The notes under the pieces are model-generated. The model saw only the letters and a list, made by a program, of their open reading frames with translations, was not told the DNA's origin and did not search any database. Both the position numbers and the translations under genes were made by a program. Shown here piece by piece: positions 49,366-60,103 of a stretch of 64,000 bases of DNA. Positions within the stretch are counted from its first letter, which is position 1. Each line of letters opens with the position of its first letter. Location: contig DPRR01000029.1 of the NCBI GenBank assembly GCA_003538625.1, forward strand, positions 1-64,000, read 5' to 3'. Source of the stretch: Ignavibacteriales bacterium. Lineage in GTDB: Bacteria > Bacteroidota > Ignavibacteria > Ignavibacteriales > Ignavibacteriaceae.

Positions 49366-50658
49366 ATGAAAGTAGTATTAAAAAACTTAAATATTTTAAA
49401 TCCTTACCAAAATGTTAATGAGAAAAATGTTAACGTTTTAATTGAAGATGGCAAATTTAAAAACATCGGCAAACTAACTGAAGCAGAGCTAAAGGATGCT
49501 AAAGTTTTTGAGTTGGATGGAAAATATATCGTTCCCGGATTTTTTGATATGCACGTTCATTTACGTGAACCAGGTAGGGAAGATGAAGAAACAGTTGTAA
49601 CAGGATGCAACAGCGCTGCAAATGGCGGGTTTACTGGAATTGCTTGTATGCCGAATACTGATCCGGCAATTGATTCTGCAGAAGTTGTAGGATTAATAAA
49701 AAAACAATCTACAAATCATTTGGTTGATGTTTATCCGGTTGGGGCGGCAACTGTAGGAAGAAAAGGCGAAGTTCTTTCTCCGATGGCTGAGTTAAAGGAT
49801 GCAGGTGTGGTTGGATTTTCTGATGATGGAATTGCTATCAAAACTGCTTCAATTCTAAAACGCTCACTCGAGTATGCAAAGATGTTTGATCTTCCAATCA
49901 TCGAACACTGTGAAGATGAATCACTTGCAGGCGGAGCGATGAATGAAAGCATAAACTCAACTTTGCTTGGTCTTCCTCCAATTCCCTCTGTTGCAGAAGA
50001 TTTAATTGTTATGCGCGATATATTAATGGCGGAATACACAGATTCAAAAATTCATATTGCTCACATAAGTACAAAAAAATCTGTTGAGATGGTTCGTGAT
50101 GCAAAGAAAAAAGGAATTAAGGTTACCGCTGAAGTTGCTCCACATCATTTTACATTAACTGACGATGCAGTTAAAACCTATGACACAAATGTTAAGATGA
50201 ATCCGCCGTTAAGAACAAAAGCTGATGTTGATGAAATCATAAAAGGATTAAAAGATGGAACAATTGATTGCATAGCATCAGATCACGCTCCACATTCTTT
50301 GGAAGAAAAAGAAATGGAATTTGAGTACGCTCCAAATGGAATAATAGGATTGGAAACTCAAATTGGGTTAGCCTTCACAGAACTTTATCACAAAAAAATA
50401 TTATCACTGGAGCAGATGGTTGAAAAACTTTCAATCAATCCTAGAAAAATTCTTAATCTACCCGTTCCTGAAATCAAGCTGGGTGAAGTTGTAAACTTAA
50501 CAATTTTAGATGTTGATGCTGTTTGGACAGTTGATAAGAAAAAATTCTTATCAAAATCATCAAATTCTCCTTTTGATAAGCGGTTACTAACTGGAAGATC
50601 ATTCGGAGTTATAAATAAAGGTATTATGTTTATTGAAGGAAGTTTTACTAAAATCTAA
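49366..50658 (+). CDS. pyrC: Dihydroorotase
   Basis: A 430-residue class I dihydroorotase of the amidohydrolase superfamily. DMHVHLREPGREDEE is the first zinc motif (HxH); later metal ligands appear in PIIEHCED, IHIAHISTKKS and CIASDHAPHS. It closes carbamoyl-aspartate to dihydroorotate. ATG at 49366 is preferred to TTG at 49360. Last gene of the visible pyr operon. Confidence 0.94.
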   Translation: MKVVLKNLNILNPYQNVNEKNVNVLIEDGKFKNIGKLTEAELKDAKVFELDGKYIVPGFFDMHVHLREPGREDEETVVTGCNSAANGGFTGIACMPNTDPAIDSAEVVGLIKKQSTNHLVDVYPVGAATVGRKGEVLSPMAELKDAGVVGFSDDGIAIKTASILKRSLEYAKMFDLPIIEHCEDESLAGGAMNESINSTLLGLPPIPSVAEDLIVMRDILMAEYTDSKIHIAHISTKKSVEMVRDAKKKGIKVTAEVAPHHFTLTDDAVKTYDTNVKMNPPLRTKADVDEIIKGLKDGTIDCIASDHAPHSLEEKEMEFEYAPNGIIGLETQIGLAFTELYHKKILSLEQMVEKLSINPRKILNLPVPEIKLGEVVNLTILDVDAVWTVDKKKFLSKSSNSPFDKRLLTGRSFGVINKGIMFIEGSFTKI

Positions 50659-50817
50659 GCCTCCCAACTTTCGGATTAAATAATTGTTCAACATTGTTCA
50701 ATTAAATGTACAATTTGTTTAAATATCCTTCGTTTAATTACCAATAACAGCGTTTTTATGTGGCATTTATTTTGGATAATCTTATCTGAAAATGAAAACA
50801 CAGTAAAGGTGACCAAA

Positions 50818-51624
50818 ATGAAAAAGCTATCAATTTTCGCAACTATAATCCTTGCAACTCTAATTCTGAGTTCTTGTGATGTTAACGATTCATATTATAA
50901 CGATTATACGCCTCCATCTCCACCTAGTGGAATTCAAGTTCTTAATGGCGATAATAGAGTAGATATTTATTGGAATCAGAACAGAGAAAGCGATGTTGCC
51001 GGATACAATGTTTATTACAATTATACATATGAAGGAAAATATACTTTAATTGGCTCAACATCCGGAACTTACTTTGCTGATCTTGGTGCCGAAAATGGAA
51101 AAAAGACTTATTATGCTGTTGCAGCTTATGATTACAACGGTAACGAAAGTGAACTTAGTTATGATGTAATCTATTCCACACCAAGACCTGAAGGTTTTAA
51201 TCAATCAATATTTGATTATATAAGATTCCCAAATAATTCTGGATACACATTTACAACTTATTCAACTGTTCCTTATGATGATCTGGAAACCGATTTTTTC
51301 TTTGAACTTTATCAAGGAACGGGTTATATAAGAGTATATGACGATACAGATATACAAGATATGGGATTGACTTCAGATATTTATGATATTCCTTATGCTC
51401 CTTTAAATGGATGGAATCCAAATAAAGAAGAGATTGCACAAATTGGGCACACTTATGTAATCTGGACTTATGACAATCACTTTGCTAAAATAAGAGTAAA
51501 GAATATAACTGCTGACAGAATAGTATTTGATTGGGCTTTCCAATTAGTTGAAGGTGAACCACAACTAAAGCCAATTGTTAAAAGTACTGATCGTAAGTTA
51601 GATAAATTGGAGTTGGTTAGATAA
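50818..51624 (+). CDS. Lipoprotein with fibronectin type III domain
   Basis: A 268-residue lipoprotein. The signal ends in a lipobox LSSC (Cys20). One FnIII domain covers about residues 35-125 (PSGIQVLNGDNRVDIYWNQN, VAGYNVYYNYTYEGKYTLIG, TYYAVAAYDYNGNESELS). The rest is beta-rich without a recognised motif. ATG at 50818 is used because the longer frame from 50758 puts a non-signal stretch in front of the signal peptide. Function unknown. Confidence 0.75.
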   Translation: MKKLSIFATIILATLILSSCDVNDSYYNDYTPPSPPSGIQVLNGDNRVDIYWNQNRESDVAGYNVYYNYTYEGKYTLIGSTSGTYFADLGAENGKKTYYAVAAYDYNGNESELSYDVIYSTPRPEGFNQSIFDYIRFPNNSGYTFTTYSTVPYDDLETDFFFELYQGTGYIRVYDDTDIQDMGLTSDIYDIPYAPLNGWNPNKEEIAQIGHTYVIWTYDNHFAKIRVKNITADRIVFDWAFQLVEGEPQLKPIVKSTDRKLDKLELVR

Positions 51625-51698
51625 TTAAGATTTTATTACTTTTGTCGTGGACTTGTTTTGTTAGTTTGAAAAATGAGTTCACGACACAATCATTTAAT

Positions 51699-52142
51699 AT
51701 GAAAAAATATACATACATAATTATTCTTCTTCTTCTCACCACATTTTTATATCCTCAAAATGCTAATTTAATTAGGAAAAATGACTCAAATAAAAATACT
51801 CAGCAAGGTGAATTAATCTTTAAAGAAATAGAAACAGGCATAAGAGAAGCTGAAGTAACAAAAATTTCAAAATATTTTGGACAACAAACTTATTTTAGTT
51901 TTTCTAACGGTATTAATGGATACTACAGTAATAATCAGGCATTTTATGTTATAGATGATTTTTTTAAGCTGTACAGAGTTATTTCTTTCAAATTTGATCA
52001 TATCAAATACGATACAAATAATTCTTACGCTACCGGGAAATACAACTATGATAATCGAGGTCAGCGGAGTTCTGCTCAAGTATATATTTCTCTAAAAAAA
52101 ATAGGCAACAATTGGAACATAACTCAATTTACCATTAACTAA
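51699..52142 (+). CDS. DUF4783 secreted protein
   Basis: A 147-residue secreted protein: signal peptide (KKYTYIIILLLLTTFLYPQN), then a DUF4783 domain of NTF2-like shape with QGELIFKEIETGIREAEVT, ISKYFGQQTYFSFSNGINGY and FKFDHIKYDTNNSYATGKY. The family is found in Bacteroidota and relatives; function unknown. The longer frame from 51642 is rejected because the signal peptide starts at 51699. The stop overlaps the kinase start by one base. Confidence 0.78.
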   Translation: MKKYTYIIILLLLTTFLYPQNANLIRKNDSNKNTQQGELIFKEIETGIREAEVTKISKYFGQQTYFSFSNGINGYYSNNQAFYVIDDFFKLYRVISFKFDHIKYDTNNSYATGKYNYDNRGQRSSAQVYISLKKIGNNWNITQFTIN

Positions 52143-55100
52143 TGCTTAATAAGATAACTGAAAAGTTTAAAGGCGATAGGAAATATTTCTCTATCGTCTT
52201 TTTTATTTTAATTATACTGGCTGTCTCGGGTATTATCACTGAATCATTTTTAAATAATGCAAAAGATAACTGGAGTAATATTTTAACGGGTGAAATTTCA
52301 AAGCTTCAAATATCTGTTGAGTCTGACTTTAATAAAAAACAAAATGATCTTGAACAAAAATTAGATATTGTTAGAAAAGATTTAAGAAAATCACTTGCGC
52401 CTGAAAATGAATCATATAAAGAAATAGTTAAACTGATAAATGATGATATATTTGACGGGTACTCAATTGAAATATTTGCACCAAACGGTAAACTGATTGC
52501 GTGGAACCAGGTAATTGCGATAGATCAAAATGAACTGTTTCCATTAAGTTTTCCGTTAGGCGAAACATACTTTTTATCAAAGGATCTGCTATATTATCTT
52601 GCAATTATTGATACAACTCATCTTCAATCAGATATATTTTATATTTCTATCTCCACTCCAATTGAAGAAAAATATAAAATAAATAATCAATACTCAAAAA
52701 ATATTAGTTTCAAATCTGAATTAATATCCAGATATCATACTGATCTCACGATTGATTATTCTCCATTCGCTGAACATTCAAAAGATGGAAGAATATTTTC
52801 TTTTGAATTGTTAAATACAAAGAGTAATAAAATCGGGATGGTATCATTTACAAAACCGTTATTAAGCAGTTATGTCTCACAGATAAAGGATACAGCCTCC
52901 AAAATTCAATCTCTGCTTGTTGTATTAGCACTAATATTTGTTGGACTAGGATTAAATAACGATTTCAAAAAACTGGATTCCTATTTATTTAAATTATTTT
53001 TACTTATAGTATACTTATCTGCACTTAGAGCTATAATTTTTGCTGTTGGATTTCCGTCTAACTTTATAAATGGTCCATTATCAGATCCATCCTATTTTTC
53101 ATCTGCATTTGCCTGGGGAATTGTTAAATCACCTATTGAATTTCTAACAACGGTTCTTTTTATAACTTTATTGGCAATTCAGATATTCAGATACACAAAA
53201 AAATTTCTGAATTCTTCAAAAGCACTCAATCACAAATTTGTTGGTTACGCAATTTCTGTGGTTTTATCAGTTTTGATTTTTTTGATTCTGCGCGGATTAA
53301 GTGCTTCCATCAGAAGCATCATCTTTGATTCAACCATTAGATATTTTAAAGAGCCTAATATTCTTCCGGACCTGCCTTCAGTTGTTATGAACTTTAATAT
53401 GCTCTTGATTTCGTTTTCATCTGTTCTTGCAATAGTTGGCCTGCTCAACCTGATCATAAAATATGTAAATCTTAATATTCAGAAATTAAGTAAAATTAAT
53501 TTATCACTTATCCTGCTATCGGTTGCAATAATTATTTTTGCTTCATTCTATAGCAGTAAAGACCCGCTTATAAATCCTGTTGAATTGTTAATCTTTGTCG
53601 CACTTTTATTTTTCCTCTATTATCAAATTACATTTAAAAATAAAAACTCAGTTTATAATTATCTATTTGTATTGTTGATTGGATCGGTAATTTCAATATC
53701 TCTTTTAAACTATTTTAATACAAAATTAGAACGGGAATCGCTAAAAACTACAGCAATTGAAATAAATAGAGCTGATTCTAATTTGTTATCTTTTATGCTG
53801 GATGAAACACTAAGAGATGTAAAAAGCAGAAACGATATTGTAAAGATATTTGGCGATAGGTATGCTAATTTTGATGCCATGGCATTTAAAATCTGGGCGG
53901 GCAGTCCAATGCAAAGGGAATCACTTAATTCTGGAATAAGATTTTATGATAGATTTAAAAATGTTATAGGTGAATATTTTGTGGGATTAAATCCTGATAA
54001 AAAAATTTTTAATTATTTGAGTAATGAAGACGAAATAAACATTGTTGAACTTGAAAAGAAGGAAGATATTGCTAATAAATATTATGCAGCTCTTATTAAA
54101 ATTGAAGAAAGGGGAATAACTAAAGGATATGTTTCTGCTTTCGTTTGTTTTGATATTAAATCCATTGGTGCAGTTAATTATCCTGATTTTGTTGAATCAA
54201 ACCTGTCTATACTAAACAGAGTAATTGATGTAAAGCAGCTGAAAATATTTCAATTCAATGGTACACAATTAAATCAGGTTTATGGCGATATTTATCCATC
54301 CCGAGATCAGATAAAAAAAATACTAAATACAAAAGTAGATAGTCTTTATAATGATGCCTGGCTTAAAATTAGATTTGATTCTGAAAATTACGAGACCTAT
54401 CTGATAAGAATTTTTAATAACGGGTCTAGTATTACAACTACCGTAGCAATCGAAGAAAAAGCCTTTTCATGGAATCTCTTTAACTTCTTTAAAATATTCA
54501 TAGTACATTCACTGTTCATCATTATAGCTTTCATCATAATTCTTATCAGCAGATTCAGAAAATATAATCCAAGCTTTAAATCTAAATTACTTTTTGCATT
54601 TCTGGTAATTTCCATAATTCCGGTTGTAGTGTTAGCATTATATAATACAAAAATAGTCGGTGAAAGAGCTAAAGAGGGTATTAAGAATGAATTAAGTCAG
54701 AGAGCAAATTATATTGAAAAACATTTAACAAGTCAGCTCGAAAAAAATAAAAATCGAAATATTGAAACTGCGTCAGAAAATGCCGCACGTGAATTGGGAA
54801 TTTCATTTGCTCTGTACGAATCTACTGATCAGATTTACAATTCCAAGGATATTTATAATAGAATAGGTTTGTTTGATAGAAAATTAAATCCAAAAGCATA
54901 TTATCATCTCACTTATTTAAGATATCAGGAGTATGTTGCATCTGAAATGCTTAATAATTATAAGTTTGATTCTTATTACCGGGTAATTAGTGTAAAAGAT
55001 AAAGATTATATTTTATCTGTTAATGATGCTTTTAACAAAATAAAAGTACTATTTTCAACAACAGAAATTAATGTAATCATATTTGGAATTTATTCTTTTG

Positions 55101-55975
55101 CTGTAATAATTATTATCATAATAAGTACACTATTTGCCAATCAAATTTCCCAACCGATTCAGAGATTAACCGAAGCAACGGATGCCGTTAGTAAAGGTGA
55201 TCTTAATATAAAAATTAATCATAAAGAAAAGGGAGAACTAAAAGATTTATTTGATGGATTCAATCAAATGACTTCTGAACTGAAGAAGAATCAGATTGAA
55301 CTTGCAGAAATGGAAAGGGAAGCAGCATGGAAAGAAATGGCTAAACAAGTTGCCCACGAAATTAAAAACCCATTAACTCCTATGAAATTGGCTTTGCAGC
55401 AGCTTATTATCTCTTATAAAGATAAAAGTAAAGACTTTGATAAATTGTTTGAAAAAGTTTCGCATACTGTTTTAAATCAAATTGATAATCTCAATCAAAT
55501 TGCATCAGAGTTTTCAAGATTTGCAAAAATGCCTAGTTTGAAAATTGAGCCTGTCGATATGTTTTCAGTTTTAAATGATACTGTAAATATGTTTATGCAT
55601 GAAAAAGCTTCTATTATAATTAATACAAAACTAACTAATGCAATTGTTGATGCAGATCTTAGTCAATTAAGAAGGATGTTTATAAATTTAATAAGAAATG
55701 CAATGCAAGCTGAAGCAACATCTATTAGAATTGATTTGAAGTTAGATAATAATAAATATATTGTGTTTTTAAGCGATAATGGTAAAGGTATTAATGAGAA
55801 TGATAAAGAAAAAATATTTGACGAGCATTTTACTACTAAAAAGCAAGGAATGGGTTTAGGATTAAGCATGGCTAAAAGATTTATGGAAAGTATTAATGGC
55901 AAAATATTTTTGAAAGACAGTTCTTCGCAGGGTACAGTATTTGAAATTGAATTTCCTGTAAAAAATAATTCCTAA
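52142..55975 (+). CDS. Very large membrane histidine kinase, NtrY-like
   Basis: A 1277-residue sensor kinase. After a first membrane helix (about 17-36) there is an extracytoplasmic domain to about 250, a block of about eight membrane helices (about 255-540), a second extracytoplasmic domain, further helices near 790-840 and 975-1000, a HAMP domain (QISQPIQRLTEATDAVSKGD), a HisKA domain with AHEIKNPLTPMKLALQQ and an HATPase_c domain (NLIRNAMQAEA, SDNGKGI, GMGLGLSMAKRFME). No response regulator is next to it. The NPLTPMKLA motif is typical of NtrY-type nitrogen sensors, but the input part is far larger. Confidence 0.88.
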   Translation: MLNKITEKFKGDRKYFSIVFFILIILAVSGIITESFLNNAKDNWSNILTGEISKLQISVESDFNKKQNDLEQKLDIVRKDLRKSLAPENESYKEIVKLINDDIFDGYSIEIFAPNGKLIAWNQVIAIDQNELFPLSFPLGETYFLSKDLLYYLAIIDTTHLQSDIFYISISTPIEEKYKINNQYSKNISFKSELISRYHTDLTIDYSPFAEHSKDGRIFSFELLNTKSNKIGMVSFTKPLLSSYVSQIKDTASKIQSLLVVLALIFVGLGLNNDFKKLDSYLFKLFLLIVYLSALRAIIFAVGFPSNFINGPLSDPSYFSSAFAWGIVKSPIEFLTTVLFITLLAIQIFRYTKKFLNSSKALNHKFVGYAISVVLSVLIFLILRGLSASIRSIIFDSTIRYFKEPNILPDLPSVVMNFNMLLISFSSVLAIVGLLNLIIKYVNLNIQKLSKINLSLILLSVAIIIFASFYSSKDPLINPVELLIFVALLFFLYYQITFKNKNSVYNYLFVLLIGSVISISLLNYFNTKLERESLKTTAIEINRADSNLLSFMLDETLRDVKSRNDIVKIFGDRYANFDAMAFKIWAGSPMQRESLNSGIRFYDRFKNVIGEYFVGLNPDKKIFNYLSNEDEINIVELEKKEDIANKYYAALIKIEERGITKGYVSAFVCFDIKSIGAVNYPDFVESNLSILNRVIDVKQLKIFQFNGTQLNQVYGDIYPSRDQIKKILNTKVDSLYNDAWLKIRFDSENYETYLIRIFNNGSSITTTVAIEEKAFSWNLFNFFKIFIVHSLFIIIAFIIILISRFRKYNPSFKSKLLFAFLVISIIPVVVLALYNTKIVGERAKEGIKNELSQRANYIEKHLTSQLEKNKNRNIETASENAARELGISFALYESTDQIYNSKDIYNRIGLFDRKLNPKAYYHLTYLRYQEYVASEMLNNYKFDSYYRVISVKDKDYILSVNDAFNKIKVLFSTTEINVIIFGIYSFAVIIIIIISTLFANQISQPIQRLTEATDAVSKGDLNIKINHKEKGELKDLFDGFNQMTSELKKNQIELAEMEREAAWKEMAKQVAHEIKNPLTPMKLALQQLIISYKDKSKDFDKLFEKVSHTVLNQIDNLNQIASEFSRFAKMPSLKIEPVDMFSVLNDTVNMFMHEKASIIINTKLTNAIVDADLSQLRRMFINLIRNAMQAEATSIRIDLKLDNNKYIVFLSDNGKGINENDKEKIFDEHFTTKKQGMGLGLSMAKRFMESINGKIFLKDSSSQGTVFEIEFPVKNNS

Positions 55976-55983
55976 AAATTTAA

Positions 55984-58900
55984 ATGAATATTTTAACTCC
56001 ACATCAGGAATCAGCATTACAGACTGCCGGGCATTTGGCTTTAACCGCAAATGCAGGATCCGGCAAGACTTTTGTTCTTGCCAGAAAATATCTTGATGCA
56101 CTTATAAAAGATAATCTGGAAATTTCTACAGTTGCAGCAATTACATTTACAGAAAAAGCTGCCAGCGAACTTTATCAAAAAATTTCTGTTCTCATAGAAG
56201 AAAGAATTAAAGATCCTAATAACATTCAGGATAAAAAGAAACTTGAAAAAATTAGAAGGCAATTAGTATCTGCAAATATATCTACCATCCACTCTTTTTG
56301 TATAAGTATTTTGCGCGAGTATCCTGTTGAGGCTGAACTTGATGCGCGTTTCATTCCCATTGATGAAAATTTATCTGAAGAATTGATTGAACTTTCGGTC
56401 GAAGAAATGATTCGGACCTCCTTTGAAAATGAATTGATTAATGAAGAATTAAAATACCTGATCAGAATATTTTCTTCCAAAAGTAAACTGCAAAAGCAAT
56501 TGATAAATTTGATAAAGAATCGTAAGAATGTTTTTACTATAAGGCAGAAAATTTATTCGCTCTCTGAACAAAATATAGCAGATTTATTTTACGAAGAATT
56601 TTCGAAAAATTTTTTTAGAATATGGAACAAACTGAAAAATCAATTTATAGAAAATTTAAATATCATTAACTCATTAGTGCTGGAAGAAGATTCTAAAAAT
56701 CAAAACGCAATCGAAATCAAAGGTAAAGCTAAATTACTTTATACAGAAAGCAATCTTAAAAATGTAGTTAATCTTTTAAATGATATAAGAAATCTTGCAT
56801 TTACAGATAAATATTTAATTCGAACTCGTGGCTATTTGAAAAATGCACAGGCGGATTCGATTCCGGCTGAACTTAGTAATGTTCAAGTTTTGATGAAGAC
56901 TCTTCACACTTTTCAAATTCCGGATAATCACAAAGAGATAGAATTGGAATTAGCCCGCCTTGGAAAAACTCTTTTAACATTTTTCGAATTTGCCTTGAAT
57001 AATTATGCGGATAAAAAAAGAAACGAAGGCTATATCGACTATGAAGATGTACTTCTGCATACAAAACTACTATTGGAAAATAGTGATGTTAAAAAAGCAT
57101 TAACTGCAAAATATAATTTTATTATGGTGGATGAATTTCAGGACACTAATGAAATTCAGTATCAAATATTTTTGCCAATTCTTGATTATTTAAAAGGTGG
57201 TAAATTATTTATCGTTGGCGATGAGAAACAAAGTATTTACAAATTCCGTGATGCTGAAATCGAAATTTTTAATCAGACCAGAAATGATATAAAAAATTCT
57301 GTCGGTGATAAAAATTTATTGGTATTGCCGGACAGTTTCAGAATGACTCCAGCTATTTGCGCTTTTTGCAATCACATTTTTAAAAACCTGTTTAATGAAC
57401 CGGATGAAACGTTGGGTGAAGTTCCTGCTACTGATCTGGTTTGTGCCCGCGTTGATGATAAGAAGGGACACGTTGAATTCTTGATTTCCCGGGAGGATGA
57501 GGATAATTCGACTAATTCCGAATCTGAGTTAGTTGCAAAAAAAATATTATCTATTATTACTAACAATCAATATAATCTTAGAGATATTTCTGTACTGGTT
57601 AGAAAAAGAAAATATTTTGCCGATCTTGAAAAAGTATTTACAAAATATCAAATACCTTTTTCAATTGTGGGTGGAACAGGATTTTATCAGAAACAGATTA
57701 TTTCTGATATATTTAACTACTTATCATTTCTTGCTGATGAAAATAACAGCACTGCATTAGCGGGTTTATTACGTTCACCATTTTTTAATGTATCAGATTC
57801 CAGATTGTTTGAAATCTCTCTGAACAAAGGCAGGAGTTTTTGGAAAAAATTAACATTTTTGAAGGATGAAAAAGATCTATCAGAAATTTATAATTTATTA
57901 ACTGAAAATATTTCAATCAGCAGTTCAATAAGTCTGCCTGACTTAATCTATAAAATTGTTACAGATAGAAATTTCCTGTCGATTCTTTCTACCAGAAATG
58001 ATAGTTATCAGGAGATTGCCAATCTAAATAAAGTTATTAACATTGCAAGAAATTTTAATGCTGTTGGTTTTAGAAATCTTTATGATTTTTTAACATTCAT
58101 GAAGGATTCTATAGCTGGATTGACCGATGAAGCTCAGGCTGCAATTACTTCCAATGCAGATGCAGTTCAAATGATGACAATTCATCAGGCAAAAGGATTG
58201 GAATTTCCGGTAGTGTTTTTGTACAAAACAGATGAAAGCGGAATTTCAGCTTCAATAAAATCAGGTGAAGTTAAAATAGATAAGAAATTTGGTTTATTGA
58301 CTAAAGTTCCTATTAATCAAAATTATTTGGAAGATTATCTTAGTGCACCGGTCAATTCTATTTATAATTATTTTGAAGAAAATAAAAACAATGCTGAACT
58401 TAAAAGATTGTTATATGTAGCATTAACTCGTGCAAAAGATGAACTTTATATTACAACTGCAATAAAAACAAAATCTGATTTTAAGAAGGATTCATTCATT
58501 GATCTTTTAGCGAAGGGATTAAAAAATAATTTTTTATCTGATGAAATTGCATTTACTGAAAATTTAGAAATGTTGTCTATTATAGAAAAAAAGTATATAA
58601 ATAAGACAGAACAAATAAATCTGAATATACCTCTTACATCAGGGATTGATGAAAAATTCAAAGAAATTGAAAGCTCAATTAGACCTTATAATAATGTTGT
58701 AATAAATCCTGCTTCATTACATTCGCATGAAAAAGGAGAAATAATTTCAGCATCTAAAGTTTCTATTTATAGTCAATGTCCTTTGAAATACTTATTAACT
58801 TATGAATACGGATTTGGAAAGTTTAATTCAGATTATTTGAATTTTAAATTATCCGGGAAACAAAGCGGCTATAGATTTTTTTCTGATAATTCTGAGGAAG

Positions 58901-59577
58901 AAAAGTCGGAGTTAACAGATGAAAGATTTGAGACTTTTGAAAATCAGGATATCGATTACGATGCTTCATTATATGGCAGGCTCTTTCATAAAGCGATGGA
59001 AAAATCAATAAATACTGATGATTTAGATAATTTTATCGTTTCAGAGATTGGTTCCGGAAATAATAATCAAAACCTCAATCCAAAACTACATTTGAGATTA
59101 AAAACTGATATTGAAGCATTTAAAAAATCGAAGATATATTCAGACATTTCTAATGCAGCAAATTATAAAAACGAATTTGAAATATATGTTGCCGATGAAG
59201 ATTATTTTTTACACGGGATAATAGATAAAATAATTTTTGATGGAGATAAAATTTTAATTTATGACTATAAAACTGACGATATTGAAAAGAAAGAAATTAT
59301 AAAACATGCAAATTATTACTTAATGCAATTGAAATTTTATTTATATATTGCAAGCAAGTTATTTATAAGGTTTAACAACTTTGAGGGTAATTTAATTTTT
59401 GTAAAACATCCTGATGATATTGTGAACCTGCGTTTTGACAGAAATCAAATGAAAAAACTTGAAGAGGAAATAAAAAGTATTATAAACGCAATAAGAATGA
59501 GAAATCACGAAAAAAATCCTGAACATTGCAGAGTTTGTCCTTTTTCCGGTTTGACAAATAAATGTATTATTAATTAA
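55984..59577 (+). CDS. AddA-like helicase-nuclease with probable Fe-S nuclease domain
   Basis: A 1197-residue UvrD/RecB-type protein. Helicase motifs: ANAGSGKT (22-29), TFTEKAASEL, VDEFQDT (about 382-388), VGDEKQSIYKFRDAE, MTIHQAKGLEFPVVFL (about 731) and YVALTRAKDELY (about 812). The C-terminal nuclease has GRLFHKAME and GIIDKIIFDGDKILIYDYKT (PD-DxK). Cys in YSQCPLKYLL near 932 and Cys1182, Cys1185 and Cys1194 are placed as in the Fe-S nuclease of AddB. It should process double-strand breaks for recombination. An addB partner is not in the window. Confidence 0.85.
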   Translation: MNILTPHQESALQTAGHLALTANAGSGKTFVLARKYLDALIKDNLEISTVAAITFTEKAASELYQKISVLIEERIKDPNNIQDKKKLEKIRRQLVSANISTIHSFCISILREYPVEAELDARFIPIDENLSEELIELSVEEMIRTSFENELINEELKYLIRIFSSKSKLQKQLINLIKNRKNVFTIRQKIYSLSEQNIADLFYEEFSKNFFRIWNKLKNQFIENLNIINSLVLEEDSKNQNAIEIKGKAKLLYTESNLKNVVNLLNDIRNLAFTDKYLIRTRGYLKNAQADSIPAELSNVQVLMKTLHTFQIPDNHKEIELELARLGKTLLTFFEFALNNYADKKRNEGYIDYEDVLLHTKLLLENSDVKKALTAKYNFIMVDEFQDTNEIQYQIFLPILDYLKGGKLFIVGDEKQSIYKFRDAEIEIFNQTRNDIKNSVGDKNLLVLPDSFRMTPAICAFCNHIFKNLFNEPDETLGEVPATDLVCARVDDKKGHVEFLISREDEDNSTNSESELVAKKILSIITNNQYNLRDISVLVRKRKYFADLEKVFTKYQIPFSIVGGTGFYQKQIISDIFNYLSFLADENNSTALAGLLRSPFFNVSDSRLFEISLNKGRSFWKKLTFLKDEKDLSEIYNLLTENISISSSISLPDLIYKIVTDRNFLSILSTRNDSYQEIANLNKVINIARNFNAVGFRNLYDFLTFMKDSIAGLTDEAQAAITSNADAVQMMTIHQAKGLEFPVVFLYKTDESGISASIKSGEVKIDKKFGLLTKVPINQNYLEDYLSAPVNSIYNYFEENKNNAELKRLLYVALTRAKDELYITTAIKTKSDFKKDSFIDLLAKGLKNNFLSDEIAFTENLEMLSIIEKKYINKTEQINLNIPLTSGIDEKFKEIESSIRPYNNVVINPASLHSHEKGEIISASKVSIYSQCPLKYLLTYEYGFGKFNSDYLNFKLSGKQSGYRFFSDNSEEEKSELTDERFETFENQDIDYDASLYGRLFHKAMEKSINTDDLDNFIVSEIGSGNNNQNLNPKLHLRLKTDIEAFKKSKIYSDISNAANYKNEFEIYVADEDYFLHGIIDKIIFDGDKILIYDYKTDDIEKKEIIKHANYYLMQLKFYLYIASKLFIRFNNFEGNLIFVKHPDDIVNLRFDRNQMKKLEEEIKSIINAIRMRNHEKNPEHCRVCPFSGLTNKCIIN

Positions 59578-59599
59578 GGGGAGATAAAAAACTTAACTT

Positions 59600-60058
59600 A
59601 TGAAAAAGCAAATAACCCAGATAAGAGATATAAAAGAAATAGAAAAACAACTCATACTTGCTCCATCAGGTGTGCTTTGTATTCATCTGGATAATGAAAA
59701 GTTAATGCAATTGGCTTGTAATTTTATCTACCTTGATAAAAACATTTACACTTTTCTTGATAACACCGATGAAAATTTCGAACATGTTAAATATGGATCT
59801 TCAGGTAGTTTCTCTGTTTCATCAAGCAGCAAACTTTCAGAACAAAACTCAGAATTTACTTATAGATTATCTTACATAACTATTAATGGTGAGATAAAAG
59901 ATGTTGATGATAATAAGCTTAAAGATCAGGTTATTCAGTTGTATCGATTAAAATATTCTCCATCCATTGAATCGGCAGAGTATGAAATAAGTGAAAATCT
60001 TAAACCTATTTTATTGGATACAAAAGAAATCAAAGCACAGATCGAAGAAGGCATTTAA
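59600..60058 (+). CDS. FMN-binding split-barrel-like protein (pyridoxamine-phosphate-oxidase-related)
   Basis: A 152-residue protein whose N-terminal half follows the split-barrel pattern: APSGVLCIHLDNEKLMQLAC, NFIYLDKNIYTFLDNTDENF, then strands around GSFSVSS and FTYRLSYITINGEI. Flavin-binding residues cannot be read with confidence. It lies 22 bases after the helicase gene, with GGGGAGA upstream as ribosome binding site, and may be co-transcribed. Enzymatic role unknown. Confidence 0.5.
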   Translation: MKKQITQIRDIKEIEKQLILAPSGVLCIHLDNEKLMQLACNFIYLDKNIYTFLDNTDENFEHVKYGSSGSFSVSSSSKLSEQNSEFTYRLSYITINGEIKDVDDNKLKDQVIQLYRLKYSPSIESAEYEISENLKPILLDTKEIKAQIEEGI

Positions 60059-60103
60059 TCCTCATTTTCTAATTTATTCCTATATAAATAAGGGAGAATT
60101 AAC

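Noticed and set aside
54397..54615. Minus-strand frames inside the large kinase and helicase genes
   Set aside because: They lie antisense to well-supported genes and show no family pattern.
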